From Atlantibacter sp. RC6 (lineage in GTDB: Bacteria; Pseudomonadota; Gammaproteobacteria; Enterobacterales; Enterobacteriaceae), in the NCBI RefSeq assembly GCF_014193285.1, contig NZ_JACHZE010000001.1, forward strand, positions 1 to 64,000: DNA of 64,000 nucleotides, written 5' to 3'. Made by a program: the position numbers and the translations under genes. Below are positions 26,914 to 39,227 of this stretch, piece by piece. The first letter of the stretch is position 1. Every line of letters starts with the position of its first letter. The notes under the pieces were generated by a model. The model saw only the letters and a program-made list of their open reading frames with translations, did no database searches and had not been told where the DNA came from.

Positions 26914-27858
26914 TCAGGCGAGCTGGCGCGCGGTGGGATAATCGGTTATCAGCACATCGATGTAATTGCCGTTCAGCGCGCCGCGAATGGCGTTGACCTT
27001 TTCAGTGCCGCCCGCCAGCGCCACCACGTGCGGGCAGTCGCGCACCTGGCTAAGCTCCATGCCGATCACCGGGTCTTCTTCTTTGCTAAGCACCGGTTCG
27101 CCCTCGGCATTGTAGTAATGCAGGCAAATATCCCCCACTGCGCCGCGCGCCGCCAGGGTTTTCAGCATGGCTTCGCCATAGTAGTTGCCGGAATTTTTCA
27201 GCAGTTGCGACGGCTCAAGATCGCCGATGCCGAGGATCGCCACGTCCACTTCGCTAAATTTGCGCACCACTTCCGCCACGTCATCGCTCGACACCAGCCG
27301 GGCGCGCTCTTCAACGGAGTGTTCGATGCTTTGCGAGGGTAACAGCCAGGCCTGGCAGCCCAGTTGCGCCGCGAGATTCTGGGTCAAAATGGTCGCCTGC
27401 ACGTTGCCGTTCGGCCCAACGCCGCCCAGCAACTGGATCACGCCGCGCGCTTTGATGCTCTGCGGGTGCAGCTCATCCACCATGGCGCGAATGGTGCTGC
27501 TCCAGGAGGAGATCCCCACTAAATCATCAGGCCGCAGCCGCGTTTCCACGTAGTGCGCGGCGGCGCTGCCGATGGCGTGTTTGATTTGCGTAGCGGATGC
27601 CGGTTCATCCACATCCACCACAATCGCCTGACGGATGCCGTATTTCTGCTCCAGCGCATGCTCCAGCGACAGAAAAATATTGGGCGGTTGGATGACGCTG
27701 ATTTTCACCACCCCCTCTTTCTGGCAGCGGGTGATGGCGCGCGAGACAAATGACTGCGAAAGCTGCAGAAGGCCAGCAATTTCAGATTGCTTCATTCCAT
27801 CGACATAATAGAGCGTGGCGATTTTCACCAGTAGCCGTTGTTCATCCTGTTTCGACAT
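26914..27858 (-). CDS. SorC/DeoR-family sugar-responsive regulator
   Basis: A 314-residue regulator with an N-terminal helix-turn-helix (about residues 20-50, MKQSEIAGLLQLSQSFVSRAI) and a C-terminal sugar-phosphate-binding domain of the SorC/DeoR-C class (VGISSWSSTIRAMV, GVGPNGNVQATIL, GDICLHYYNAEG). It is transcribed away from the sugar transporter operon, the usual layout for its control gene. The effector is probably a phosphorylated intermediate of that pathway. An inverted repeat TTATTC-N6-GAATAA (27885-27902) lies just before its start. Confidence 0.88.
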   Translation of the reverse strand: MSKQDEQRLLVKIATLYYVDGMKQSEIAGLLQLSQSFVSRAITRCQKEGVVKISVIQPPNIFLSLEHALEQKYGIRQAIVVDVDEPASATQIKHAIGSAAAHYVETRLRPDDLVGISSWSSTIRAMVDELHPQSIKARGVIQLLGGVGPNGNVQATILTQNLAAQLGCQAWLLPSQSIEHSVEERARLVSSDDVAEVVRKFSEVDVAILGIGDLEPSQLLKNSGNYYGEAMLKTLAARGAVGDICLHYYNAEGEPVLSKEEDPVIGMELSQVRDCPHVVALAGGTEKVNAIRGALNGNYIDVLITDYPTARQLA

Positions 27859-28029
27859 AGCACCTCCTGAGTCCCTCTGTATTTTTATTCAAGACCGAAT
27901 AAATAACAAGTAAGGTCACTTTTTGACGGATAAGTGAACAAATTGTGATCGCTTTCGCCTTTTCATCATTTCGCTGACCAGACCGTAGACAGATGCCATT
28001 TCGGGGCATATGGTTACATTGAATAATAA

Positions 28030-29007
<978 letters not shown>

Positions 29008-29019
29008 GCCGGAGGTTGT

Positions 29020-29612
29020 ATGTCGTTGAAACAATGGGGTATTGGCGTATTGTGTTGCAGTACCCTGTTGCTGACTGCCTGCCGGGTGGTGGATCTGGAC
29101 GAGAATGGTAAACCGATCATTCCGCCAGATCCCAACGCGAAAGCGAGTTTCGCCAATATGACACCCGCGCAGATAGCGCAACAAACATGGGACAGCCGGG
29201 TCAGCGCCCCGGCGCGCGACCATGCGCTGGATGCCGCGACGCTGCCAAACAGCCCGACGCCGCAAAGCGTGTTTGTGCGCCTGCACAGCAACATCGAAAA
29301 AGTCGATTTAACCAATGAACGTGAACGGTCAGTGACCGTGACGTTGAACAATAAGCCGCTGGAGGTCCAGATTGGGCCGCTAATCAGAGGCAATGCGGTG
29401 CGCGACGCCGCCGGTTTTAAATTTGAGGATTTCACCAACCAGGTCCAGTTTGCTCAGCTTTCTAAAGCCTATAACCGCGAAGCGGTAAAACACCTCCCGC
29501 CAGTTGACGCAGCCTGGCAGCAGCAGCCGGTGACCATGCTGATTGCCGGAAATCTCAAAGATGGCGTGCTGTCTGACGCCGTGGCGCTGGATATCCAGAA
29601 GGGAGCGAAATA

Positions 29613-29613
<1 letters not shown>
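29020..29613 (+). CDS. DUF2291-family lipoprotein
   Basis: A 197-residue protein with a type II signal peptide and lipobox LLTAC (Cys near residue 21), so it should be anchored to a membrane on the periplasmic side. It belongs by sequence to the DUF2291 family, whose members often sit between the binding protein and the ATPase of ribose-type transporters. The function is not known; a role in presenting or retaining the binding protein is a guess. Its stop codon overlaps the ATPase start (TAATG). Confidence 0.8.
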
Positions 29614-31127
<1,514 letters not shown>

Positions 31128-31128
31128 T

Positions 31129-32229
31129 ATGAAAACGAATGAGACAGTCGCGCTTAACGCAAGACCCGCCTCGCTATTCAGTTCGCGGGAAAATATCCTC
31201 CTGCTGCTGTTAAAGCTGCGCACCTTTATAGCGCTGTTTTTGATAGTCGGCTTTTTCTCCATCATGGTGCCGGATTTCCTCGCCATGGGCAGTATGGTGA
31301 TCATGATTAAACACATCGCCATCAATGCGTTCCTGGCGCTGGGCATCACCTTTGTGATTATCACCGCGGGCATTGACCTGTCCATCGGCGCAACCCTTGG
31401 GCTGTGCGGGATGATCGCCGGGTGGCTGATCACCAAAGGCATTGTGCTGCCGATGTTCGGCATCGCCATTTTCCCCAGCGTGTGGGTGATTGTGCCGTTA
31501 GTGCTGCTGATTGGCGGGCTGATTGGCGCAACCAACGGCTGGATTATTACCCGCTATAACGTGGCCCCGTTTATCTGCACCCTCGGCACCATGTACGTGC
31601 TGCGCGGCGCGGCGATGCTGACGTCGGGAGGCGAAACCTTCCCCGGCCTCTCGGGTAACCCGCAGTTGGGCAACACCGGTTTCGACGAGATCGGCGCGGG
31701 TAACTTCCTCGGTATGCCCTGGGCCATCTGGATGATGATCGTGCTGGCGATTGCCATCGCCTACGTCGCCCGTCGCCTGCCCTTTGGCCGCCATGTTTAC
31801 GCCATCGGCGATAACGAGCGCGCTGCCGAACTCTCCGGCGTGAAAGTCAAACAGGTCAAAATTTGGGTCTACACCCTCTCTGGCTTCTGCGCCGCTATCG
31901 CCGGGATTGTGGTCTCCGCGCAGCTGGTGGCAAGCCACCCGGCCAACGGTACCGCCTTTGAGATGAACGCTATCGCGGCGGTGGTGCTCGGCGGAACCTC
32001 GCTGGCAGGCGGACGCGGCACGATTTTAGGCACCCTGGTCGGCGCATTCGTGATTGGCTTCCTGGCTGATGGCCTGGTGATGATGGGCGTCAGCGAGTTC
32101 TGGCAGATGGTGATCAAAGGGATCGTGATTATTGTGGCGGTGATTATCGACCAGATGCAAAACCGGATGCAGCAGAAAGCCGCCGTGGTGGCCCAGAAAG
32201 CCGCGATGGAAGGCAGCGCAAAAGCGTAG
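31129..32229 (+). CDS. Sugar ABC transporter permease (RbsC type)
   Basis: A 366-residue inner-membrane permease with about 9-10 membrane segments. The family signature GITFVIITAGIDLSIGATLGL and the C-terminal AIAAVVLGGTSLAGGRGTILG are plain. It has an N-terminal extension of about 45 residues before the first membrane segment. The ATG at 31129 directly follows the ATPase stop; an in-frame start at 31075 would overlap the ATPase and is less likely. Confidence 0.92.
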   Translation: MKTNETVALNARPASLFSSRENILLLLLKLRTFIALFLIVGFFSIMVPDFLAMGSMVIMIKHIAINAFLALGITFVIITAGIDLSIGATLGLCGMIAGWLITKGIVLPMFGIAIFPSVWVIVPLVLLIGGLIGATNGWIITRYNVAPFICTLGTMYVLRGAAMLTSGGETFPGLSGNPQLGNTGFDEIGAGNFLGMPWAIWMMIVLAIAIAYVARRLPFGRHVYAIGDNERAAELSGVKVKQVKIWVYTLSGFCAAIAGIVVSAQLVASHPANGTAFEMNAIAAVVLGGTSLAGGRGTILGTLVGAFVIGFLADGLVMMGVSEFWQMVIKGIVIIVAVIIDQMQNRMQQKAAVVAQKAAMEGSAKA

Positions 32230-32273
32230 CGCGTCACAGATTCGTTCGAAAGGCGATTTTTTTTACCCTTATC

Positions 32274-32285
32274 GAATAAATATTC
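32274..32285. promoter_or_regulatory. Second operator-like palindrome, before the transketolase genes
   Basis: GAATAAATATTC differs in one base from the core of the palindrome at 28037-28052. It lies in the 87-bp gap between the permease and the transketolase A gene, 31 bp before its start. It suggests that the catabolic half of the locus has its own promoter under the same regulator. Confidence 0.55.
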
Positions 32286-32316
32286 ATATATGATTTTTAA
32301 TGCAAGAGGTAAGCCT

Positions 32317-33147
32317 ATGAATCCGTTTTCATTGTCGGTTGCGGATCTGGAAAAGAAAGCCCGGGCGGTGCGCCGTCGCATCATTACGCTTAACGCTAAC
32401 AGCCCGGCAGGCGGGCATACCGGGGCCGATCTCTCTCAGGTTGAGATCCTCACCGCGCTCTATTTCCGGGTGATGAACTGCTCGCCGGAATTAGCCAACA
32501 GCGACCAGCGCGATATTTATATCCAGTCCAAAGGCCACGCGGTGGGCGGCTATTACTGCGTGCTGGCGGAAGCCGGGTTTATTCCGGTGGAGTGGTTGTC
32601 GACCTATCAGCACGCCGACTCTCACCTGCCCGGCCACCCGGTGAAGCATAAAACCCCGGGCGTGGAGCTGAATACCGGCGCACTCGGCCACGGGTTACCG
32701 GTGGCAGTGGGCATTGCGCTGGCGGCCAAACGCAGTAACAACCCGCGCCGGGTGTTCGTGGTCACCGGCGATGGCGAACTGGCGGAAGGCAGCAACTGGG
32801 AAGCAGCGCTGGTGGCGGCGCATTATCAGCTCGATAACCTGATCATTATTAACGATAAAAACAACTTACAGCTGGCGGGTTTAACCAAGGATATTCTCAA
32901 CACCGATCCGCTGGATGAAAAATGGCGCGCGTTCGGCATGGCAGTGACCCAGTGCAACGGCAACGACATGCAGGACGTGGTGACCACTATTGAAGGACTG
33001 AAACCGGGCGGCAAGCCGCACGTGATTATCGCTAATACCACCAAGGGTGCGGGCGTGTCGTTTATTCAGGGACGCGCGGAGTGGCACCACCGGGTGCCGA
33101 AGGGTGAAGAAGTGGAACTGGCTCTGGAGGAACTGAAAGATGAGTAA
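32317..33147 (+). CDS. Transketolase N-terminal subunit
   Basis: A 276-residue thiamine-diphosphate-binding half of a split transketolase. Motifs: SPAGGHTGADLSQVEIL, SKGHAVGGYYCVLAEAG, and the ThDP motif GDGELAEGSNWEAALVAAHYQLDNLIIINDKNN (GDG-N25-NN). The ATG at 32317 follows AGAGGT. The gene overlaps its partner subunit by 8 bp. Two-subunit transketolases of this kind act on apulose 4-phosphate in D-apiose pathways (AptA/AptB), which fits the neighbours; other ketose phosphates cannot be excluded. Confidence 0.9.
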   Translation: MNPFSLSVADLEKKARAVRRRIITLNANSPAGGHTGADLSQVEILTALYFRVMNCSPELANSDQRDIYIQSKGHAVGGYYCVLAEAGFIPVEWLSTYQHADSHLPGHPVKHKTPGVELNTGALGHGLPVAVGIALAAKRSNNPRRVFVVTGDGELAEGSNWEAALVAAHYQLDNLIIINDKNNLQLAGLTKDILNTDPLDEKWRAFGMAVTQCNGNDMQDVVTTIEGLKPGGKPHVIIANTTKGAGVSFIQGRAEWHHRVPKGEEVELALEELKDE

Positions 33148-34084
33148 TAGCGAACATCTGGCAACGGTGATGGTGAATGCGTTTATCGACGCGGTAGAAC
33201 GCGGTGTCGATCTGGTGCCGGTGGTAGCGGACTCCACCTCCACCGCCAAAATCTCGCCGTTTATGAAACAGTTCCCGGACCGGCTGGTGAACGTCGGCAT
33301 CGCCGAGCAAACCCTGGTGGGCGCCGCCGTGGGGCTGTCGATGGGCGGCAAAATCGCCGTCACCTGTAACGCCGCGCCGTTTTTGATTTCGCGCGCCAAC
33401 GAGCAGATTAAAGTGGATGTCTGCTACAACAACAGCAACGTCAAACTGTTCGGCCTGAACGCCGGGGCCAGCTACGGCCCGCTGGCCAGTACCCACCACA
33501 GTATTGATGACATCGCGGTGCTGCGCGGGTTCGGCAATATCGAAATCTACGCGCCTTCCTGCCCGGTAGAGTGCCGCCAGATTATCGATTACGCGCTGGA
33601 TCACGTTGGCCCGGTGTATATCCGCCTCGACGGTAAAGCGCTGCCGGAGCTGCACGACGGTGATTACGCCTTTAAACCGGGCGCCATAGATGTGCTGCGC
33701 GAAGGCGCAGACGTGGCGCTGGTGGCGATGGGCTCCACGGTGCATGAGATCGTCAGCGCCGCCGCGACCCTGGCGGACCAGGGCATCGATGCGGCGGTGA
33801 TCAACGTGCCGTCGATTCGCCCATGCGATACCGCGCAACTGCTGGCGGCGCTGCAAAAATCCCGCCGGGTGATCACCGTGGAAGAGCACAATGTTAACGG
33901 CGGCGTCGGCAGCCTGGTGGCGGAAGTGCTGGCGGAAGCCGGTTGCGCCATCCCGCTGACCCGGCTGGGCATTGCCGACGGCGGGTATGCCATCGCCGCC
34001 GATCGTAAGGATATGCGCGCCCATCACGGTATTGACGCCGCGGGTGTGGTACGCAAAGCCACTGCGCTGTGTGAAGGAGCATAA
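33140..34084 (+). CDS. Transketolase C-terminal subunit
   Basis: A 314-residue protein holding the pyrimidine-binding and C-terminal domains of transketolase. Visible are the conserved Glu region NVGIAEQTLVGAAVGLSMGG (Glu contacts ThDP), a segment with THHSIDDIAVLRG, and the C-terminal VITVEEHNVNGGVGSLVAEV. It must pair with the preceding subunit to be active. The FGGY kinase starts two bases after its stop codon. Confidence 0.9.
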   Translation: MSNSEHLATVMVNAFIDAVERGVDLVPVVADSTSTAKISPFMKQFPDRLVNVGIAEQTLVGAAVGLSMGGKIAVTCNAAPFLISRANEQIKVDVCYNNSNVKLFGLNAGASYGPLASTHHSIDDIAVLRGFGNIEIYAPSCPVECRQIIDYALDHVGPVYIRLDGKALPELHDGDYAFKPGAIDVLREGADVALVAMGSTVHEIVSAAATLADQGIDAAVINVPSIRPCDTAQLLAALQKSRRVITVEEHNVNGGVGSLVAEVLAEAGCAIPLTRLGIADGGYAIAADRKDMRAHHGIDAAGVVRKATALCEGA

Positions 34085-34086
34085 CC

Positions 34087-35574
34087 ATGTCGAGCCCAAT
34101 AATTCTCGCGATTGATGAGGGCACAACCAACGCCAAAGCGGTGGCGGTCAACCGCGAAGGGCAAATCGTCGGGCGCGGCGGCGTGGGCGTGGAAATCCGC
34201 CACCCTGCTCCCGGCCTTGCCGAGCAAGACCCCATGGCGATCTGGCAGGCGACGGTCGAGGCGATAAACGGCTGTTTGCAGCAGGCGGGCCCGGTGCAGG
34301 TCGCCGGGATCGCCATCAGCAATCAGCGTGAATCGGTGTTGATTTGGCAGCGCGCCGACGGCCAGCCGCTCACCCCGGTGGTGAGTTGGCAGGACCGCCG
34401 CTCGCAAGCGCGCTGCGCTGAACTTCAGGCCCAGGGCCATGACGCGCTGATTACCCGACTAACCGGATTGCCGGTGGACCCGCTGTTCCCGGCAGCGAAA
34501 ATCAGCGCCCTGCTGGATGCCCTGCCGGACGGCGTGGCGCGCGCCGAACGCGGCGAGTTGTGTATCGGGACTATCGATAGCTGGCTGAACTGGCAGTTTA
34601 CCGGGGGGCGCGCGTTCACTACCGATTACGCCAATGCCTCGCGCACCCAGCTTTTCAATATCTATCAGGGCCAGTGGGATCAGCAATTGCTGGCGCTGTT
34701 TAACGTACCGCGCGCCGCGCTGGCGGAGGTCAGGCCGTCGAGCGGTTTGCACGGCGAAGTGCAGGTCGGGTTTATTCCCGGCGTACCGGCGGGCACGCCG
34801 ATCCTGTCACTTATTGGCGATTCCCACGCCGCGCTGTACGCCCAGCGCCGCGCCTGCGGCAATGTGGTGAAAGCCACCTACGGCACCGGATCGTCATTGA
34901 TGTTTTCGATACCGGAACCGGTGTCCCGGGATAATCGCCTGAGCACCACGCTTGCCTGGCATGATGGCGAACGCGCCTTTGCGCTGGAAGGCAATATCAC
35001 CCATACCGGCTCCGGCGCGGCCTGGCTCGGGCGGATGATCGGGATTAACAACCCAGAGGAGCTGACCGCGCTTGCGCAGTCGGTGCCGGATAACCAGGGC
35101 GTCTATTACGTTCCGGCGCTGTCGGGCCTTGGCGCGCCCTGGTGGGATCTTCAGGCGCGCGGCACGATCTGCGGTTTAACCGACGCCGCCACGCCAGCGG
35201 TACTGGCCCGCGCCGCGCTGGAATCGGTGGTGTATCAAATCGCCGATGTGTTTTTCGCCATGGAGCAGGCCTGCGGTCAGCCGCTGGAAACGCTGTGCGT
35301 TGACGGCACCGCCACCCAGAACCGCTGGCTGATGCAGTTGCAGGCCGACGTTTTACAACGACCGTTAATTATTCAGCCTGCTGCCGAAGTCTCGGCGCTG
35401 GGCGCCGCGCTGCTCGCCGGCAAAGCGCTGGGCTGGTGGCAGGATGAAACGCCAGCGGCGCTGGTGAGCCACGGCGAACGTATTGAACCGCAGCCCGCGG
35501 CTAAACAACAGATGCAACAAAACTATAAACAGTGGCTTGAAGCCGTGGCGCGCTGCCGCTTTCAGCCCAAATAA
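34087..35574 (+). CDS. FGGY-family carbohydrate kinase
   Basis: A 495-residue sugar kinase. The N-terminal phosphate loop DEGTTNAKAVAVNREG, GIAISNQRES, and the C-terminal ATYGTGSSLMF and VDGTATQNRWLMQLQADVL motifs place it in the xylulokinase/glycerol kinase family. In the proposed pathway it would phosphorylate the ketose made by the isomerase (apulose to apulose 4-phosphate). Family membership alone does not fix the substrate. Confidence 0.88.
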   Translation: MSSPIILAIDEGTTNAKAVAVNREGQIVGRGGVGVEIRHPAPGLAEQDPMAIWQATVEAINGCLQQAGPVQVAGIAISNQRESVLIWQRADGQPLTPVVSWQDRRSQARCAELQAQGHDALITRLTGLPVDPLFPAAKISALLDALPDGVARAERGELCIGTIDSWLNWQFTGGRAFTTDYANASRTQLFNIYQGQWDQQLLALFNVPRAALAEVRPSSGLHGEVQVGFIPGVPAGTPILSLIGDSHAALYAQRRACGNVVKATYGTGSSLMFSIPEPVSRDNRLSTTLAWHDGERAFALEGNITHTGSGAAWLGRMIGINNPEELTALAQSVPDNQGVYYVPALSGLGAPWWDLQARGTICGLTDAATPAVLARAALESVVYQIADVFFAMEQACGQPLETLCVDGTATQNRWLMQLQADVLQRPLIIQPAAEVSALGAALLAGKALGWWQDETPAALVSHGERIEPQPAAKQQMQQNYKQWLEAVARCRFQPK

Positions 35575-35595
35575 TCCTTTTACTGGAGTGATGCC

Positions 35596-37014
35596 ATGTC
35601 CCGTATCCCACATCAATTAACCTTCGGCGTAATTATCGGCAACCGTGGATTTTTCCCCAGCTATCTGGTGGCGGAAGCCCGCGAACAGGCCGAAGCGCTG
35701 TTCTCCCGTCTCGGCATCAATACCGTGATGCTGAAAGATGGCGAAACCTACCTCGGCGGCGTGGAAACCCGCCAGGACGCCAAAGTGTGCGCCGAGCTGT
35801 TCCGCAAGCACCGCGACCAGATCCACGGCGTGGTGGTGTTGCTGCCGAACTTTGGCGATGAAAAAGCGGTGGCGGAAGCCATTCGCCTCTCCGGCCTCAA
35901 CGTGCCGGTGTTAATCCAGGCCGAAGAGGACAACCTCGATAAAATGGGCCTCGCCACCCGTCGCGACAGCTTCTGCGGCAAGATTTCCCTGTGCAACAAC
36001 CTGCGCCAGTACGGCATTCCGTTTACCCTGACCACTCAGCACGTCTGCGCGCTGACCAGCGAGGTATTCGCCAGCGATTTGCAGCGCTTTACCCAAATCT
36101 GCCGGGTAGTGAGCTCAATGAAAGGCGTGCGTATTGGGGCCATCGGCGCGCGTCCGGCGAGCTTCAACACCGTGCGTTACAGCGAAAAACTGCTGGAGAA
36201 AATGGGCGTGGCGGTGGAAACCCTCGACCTGTCGGAGATCTTCACGCGCATTAAACACATCAGCGATGACGACATTCGGGTGCAGGAAAAACGCGGCATC
36301 CTGATGGACAACGCCGACGCCAGCGCCATTCCGGCGGATAAACTGGTGACCATGGCGAAACTGTTTGTGGTGATCAGCGAATGGGTGACGGCCAATGATA
36401 TCGACACCACTGCTATTCAGTGCTGGACGTCGCTCCAGGAAAACCTCGGGATTAACGTCTGCTCAATCATGAGCGTGATGTCCGGCCAGCTGATGCCGAG
36501 CGCCTGTGAAGTGGACGTGATGGGGGCGCTGTCGATGTACGCCCTGGCGAGCTGCTCCCTTAACCCGGCGTCGATTGCCGACTGGAACAACAACTTTGGT
36601 GACGATCGCAACAAATGCGTGCTGTTCCACTGCGGCAACTTCGCCAGCGCCAGCCTGGAATCCCCGGCGATGGGCACTGCGGATATCATCGGCACCACCG
36701 TGGGCAAAGAGAACACCTGCGGCGCGGTGCACGGACGCCTGAAATCAGGCCCGCTCACCTACTTCCGCCTGTCATCGGATGATTTTACCGGCGAGATCAA
36801 AGCCTACGTCGGCGAAGGCCAGTCGGTGGATGACGCGCTGGATACCGTGGGTTGCCGTGCGGTGATTGAAGTGCCGCATCTGGAAAATCTGCTGGCGTGG
36901 ATCTGCAACAACGGCTTTGAACACCACGTGGCGATGAACCACTCGGCCACCGGCGCGGTGTTGCAGGAGGCGTTTACTAAGTATCTGGGGATTAGCTGTT
37001 ACTGGCATCGTTGA
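35596..37014 (+). CDS. Sugar isomerase, fucose/arabinose isomerase-like
   Basis: A 472-residue protein of the L-fucose/L-arabinose isomerase-like group. Likely metal ligands lie in ACEVDVMGALSM (Glu), the Asp of SIADWNNNFGDD, and the His of the C-terminal FEHHVAMNHS. It should convert an aldose into the ketose for the FGGY kinase; D-apiose to apulose is the favoured guess because of the split transketolase next door. Last gene of the operon, followed by a strong terminator. Confidence 0.8.
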   Translation: MSRIPHQLTFGVIIGNRGFFPSYLVAEAREQAEALFSRLGINTVMLKDGETYLGGVETRQDAKVCAELFRKHRDQIHGVVVLLPNFGDEKAVAEAIRLSGLNVPVLIQAEEDNLDKMGLATRRDSFCGKISLCNNLRQYGIPFTLTTQHVCALTSEVFASDLQRFTQICRVVSSMKGVRIGAIGARPASFNTVRYSEKLLEKMGVAVETLDLSEIFTRIKHISDDDIRVQEKRGILMDNADASAIPADKLVTMAKLFVVISEWVTANDIDTTAIQCWTSLQENLGINVCSIMSVMSGQLMPSACEVDVMGALSMYALASCSLNPASIADWNNNFGDDRNKCVLFHCGNFASASLESPAMGTADIIGTTVGKENTCGAVHGRLKSGPLTYFRLSSDDFTGEIKAYVGEGQSVDDALDTVGCRAVIEVPHLENLLAWICNNGFEHHVAMNHSATGAVLQEAFTKYLGISCYWHR

Positions 37015-37031
37015 TTTTTATTAACGCTGCA

Positions 37032-37067
37032 ACCGCACGCGGCGCAGGGCCGCGTGCGGTTTTTTTT
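37032..37067 (+). terminator. Terminator of the sugar operon
   Basis: A 12-bp perfect GC-rich stem, ACCGCACGCGGC/GCCGCGTGCGGT with a 5-nt loop, is followed by eight T residues (37060-37067). It ends the operon 18 bp after the isomerase stop. Confidence 0.95.
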
Positions 37068-37159
37068 GGTGGGGCATTGTGCGAGAGAAGCGAATGTTCT
37101 CCTTAACGCTAGCTCTGCTGCAAGTGACCAGTAGTTATATGTTATAAGGCTCATAAATT

Positions 37160-39028
37160 TTAGTTTTCCTCTATAGACGGTGCTATATGTTCATCCCAGC
37201 AATCTAACAGAGGCCAACAGACAAGACGATAAATCAACCAGCAAGCATAAATAGCTGAAGCGCTAAAACATTCTCCCGCTGATAATTTTCCGTGCGCTAT
37301 TTCATGGCGCAGAGATGGGCCTGGTTTGTAATTGAACAGTAAATCAATAATATTTATCAAATCCGCACCAAATACCTGCTCCAACTCAGGACGAATATTC
37401 TCAATCATTCCGGATAGCGAACGATCTTCCTGAAGAAGTTCATTATTTAATTTAGAAGTATCACGACTAAGCGTATGCATATAAAACCGTATTGAGTTCT
37501 CAAGTTGAGGAACAAGAAGGTAAACAGCAGAAGCATAATCACCCTGAAAGAAACGAGAGAAACCTAACGAAAATATATGTTCATGCCCACGAGGAACGAA
37601 TGGGCTTAATGCGACAATCGATTCGAAATGACGCTCTTCTATAGAAAACCGGGTTGATAAACAATAACGAACAGGATCAACATAACCGGAAAAAAAGTGA
37701 TGATATAATAAATCAAGAGTTTTGATATGTTGAGACTTGTACCATTCCTCCGATGGATTCCCGTCAAAGGAAGCAGCAGGAGTTTTTGCGTAGACTTTAC
37801 CTTCTCTATCAGTATATACGGCACCCATGAAATTACTAAAAATACTGTTCTTTCGAACAGAATCAGCATACTGACATAGTTCACTCTTGGAAATTAGAAA
37901 TGGGGCTATGATAAACTCATATAAACAATCTGAAAGGGGAAGAACTGAGTATATTTTAGATGTTTCCTTTCTCGCTTTATCGGCATTTATAGGGGTTGTG
38001 AATGTTGTAAATTCATCGCGTGATAACATCTGCAAGTCACGTAACTCGACAATCAGAGCTGTTATACGCTCTTTGTTCCCACCTATAGAACGAAGCTCCC
38101 CTATCGCAATGCTTGTCCAGTATGCCTTTGCTGAGGCCTGACTGACATGCTCTCTCATCTTAAGTGTTTGCTCTACTGCTCTCTCCTGACACTCCCGCTT
38201 GGAATTATTGTCCCCATTTTTTTCAAATGCAGTTGCAGCTAAATAAAATAATTTTTTGACAGCCTCTGGATATGAATTCGTATCTGCCTCACTTGCTAAT
38301 TTCTTGGCATCCTTGGCAACAAAACTCCAATCAATGAGCTTCTTATTTGCCCCATACCGAGCTACTCGTTCGAATATTATATACAACTTTAGTTCTATTG
38401 CCTTTGCATACACAATATCAAATGCAGTTTGTACATTTTTTGGAAATGTGTTTTTCTTTTGTGTCAACGAAATTATATCAAGCGCACGTTTTAAGAATTG
38501 TTCAAGCTTCCCTATATAATTAAGAACCCTATAAGAATCCACTTCAAAAAGATTGTTGCTATATGTGTCTATAAGTTGACAGTAACTATTTACTGCTATT
38601 ATTGCCGATTCTTTTTTACTTTTATCATTAGTCCATATTATATCTGCCACCCGGGCTCTAAGCAGTCTGTTCTCAATTTGAGTGACTACGTTCGACAGGA
38701 TATCATTTTGCTGACCACGGAAGTCACTAGGTATGTAAGAGCGACCATTTTGACCACTCCATACTGGCCCCCATGGCTGAATAGGATCATCTGCCCTAAA
38801 ATGAAATGAACAAACTTCCTTCAGCAATTCATAAACACGCTTATGAGCGGCGTCAGAGGATTGTGCCAATATTTCCAGCTGATTATTTAGTTCGCGATAA
38901 TCACAAGAGGACAATTCTGGCAATAATGATTCAAAGTTAAAAACGGCGAAATCATCCGCTGCTGCCAGAACTACAGGCATTGTGGCCATATCATTTTTTG
39001 ATCGGATACCGCTTTCTTGAGTAGCCAT
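37160..39028 (-). CDS. DUF4209-like protein with a HEPN-type RX4H motif
   Basis: A 622-residue, mostly helical protein with no signal or membrane segments, resembling DUF4209-containing proteins at the C terminus (LVPQLENSIRFY, then SLRHEIAHGKLS about 45 residues before the end). RHEIAH is an R-X4-H motif as in HEPN RNases. The codon use and base composition are clearly AT-rich against GC-rich neighbours, and it stands alone between two metabolic blocks, both signs of transfer. Start at 39028 is chosen for its AGGGA site. Function unknown; defence or RNA cleavage is a guess. Confidence 0.7.
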   Translation of the reverse strand: MATQESGIRSKNDMATMPVVLAAADDFAVFNFESLLPELSSCDYRELNNQLEILAQSSDAAHKRVYELLKEVCSFHFRADDPIQPWGPVWSGQNGRSYIPSDFRGQQNDILSNVVTQIENRLLRARVADIIWTNDKSKKESAIIAVNSYCQLIDTYSNNLFEVDSYRVLNYIGKLEQFLKRALDIISLTQKKNTFPKNVQTAFDIVYAKAIELKLYIIFERVARYGANKKLIDWSFVAKDAKKLASEADTNSYPEAVKKLFYLAATAFEKNGDNNSKRECQERAVEQTLKMREHVSQASAKAYWTSIAIGELRSIGGNKERITALIVELRDLQMLSRDEFTTFTTPINADKARKETSKIYSVLPLSDCLYEFIIAPFLISKSELCQYADSVRKNSIFSNFMGAVYTDREGKVYAKTPAASFDGNPSEEWYKSQHIKTLDLLYHHFFSGYVDPVRYCLSTRFSIEERHFESIVALSPFVPRGHEHIFSLGFSRFFQGDYASAVYLLVPQLENSIRFYMHTLSRDTSKLNNELLQEDRSLSGMIENIRPELEQVFGADLINIIDLLFNYKPGPSLRHEIAHGKLSAGECFSASAIYACWLIYRLVCWPLLDCWDEHIAPSIEEN

Positions 39029-39227
39029 GAGTTTTCCCTGAATACGATTTAGTGGAATCTGCCAGAGAGCGGCAAAATGCGTCACTGGCATCAATACTAA
39101 AAATGAAATGTGTATTGGTCGACAAAATTGGGTTCAGCATGCTCGTTTTTTGAACCATTAAAAGTCCGCTCCTGACCCGAAACAACCCCTATCTCTAATA
39201 ACCATCCTCAACGCCCCGCTAAAAAAA

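Noticed and set aside
27936-27965. CRP site between the SorC-type gene and the binding protein
   Set aside because: Only the half-site TGTGATC is present; the second arm is too poor to call.
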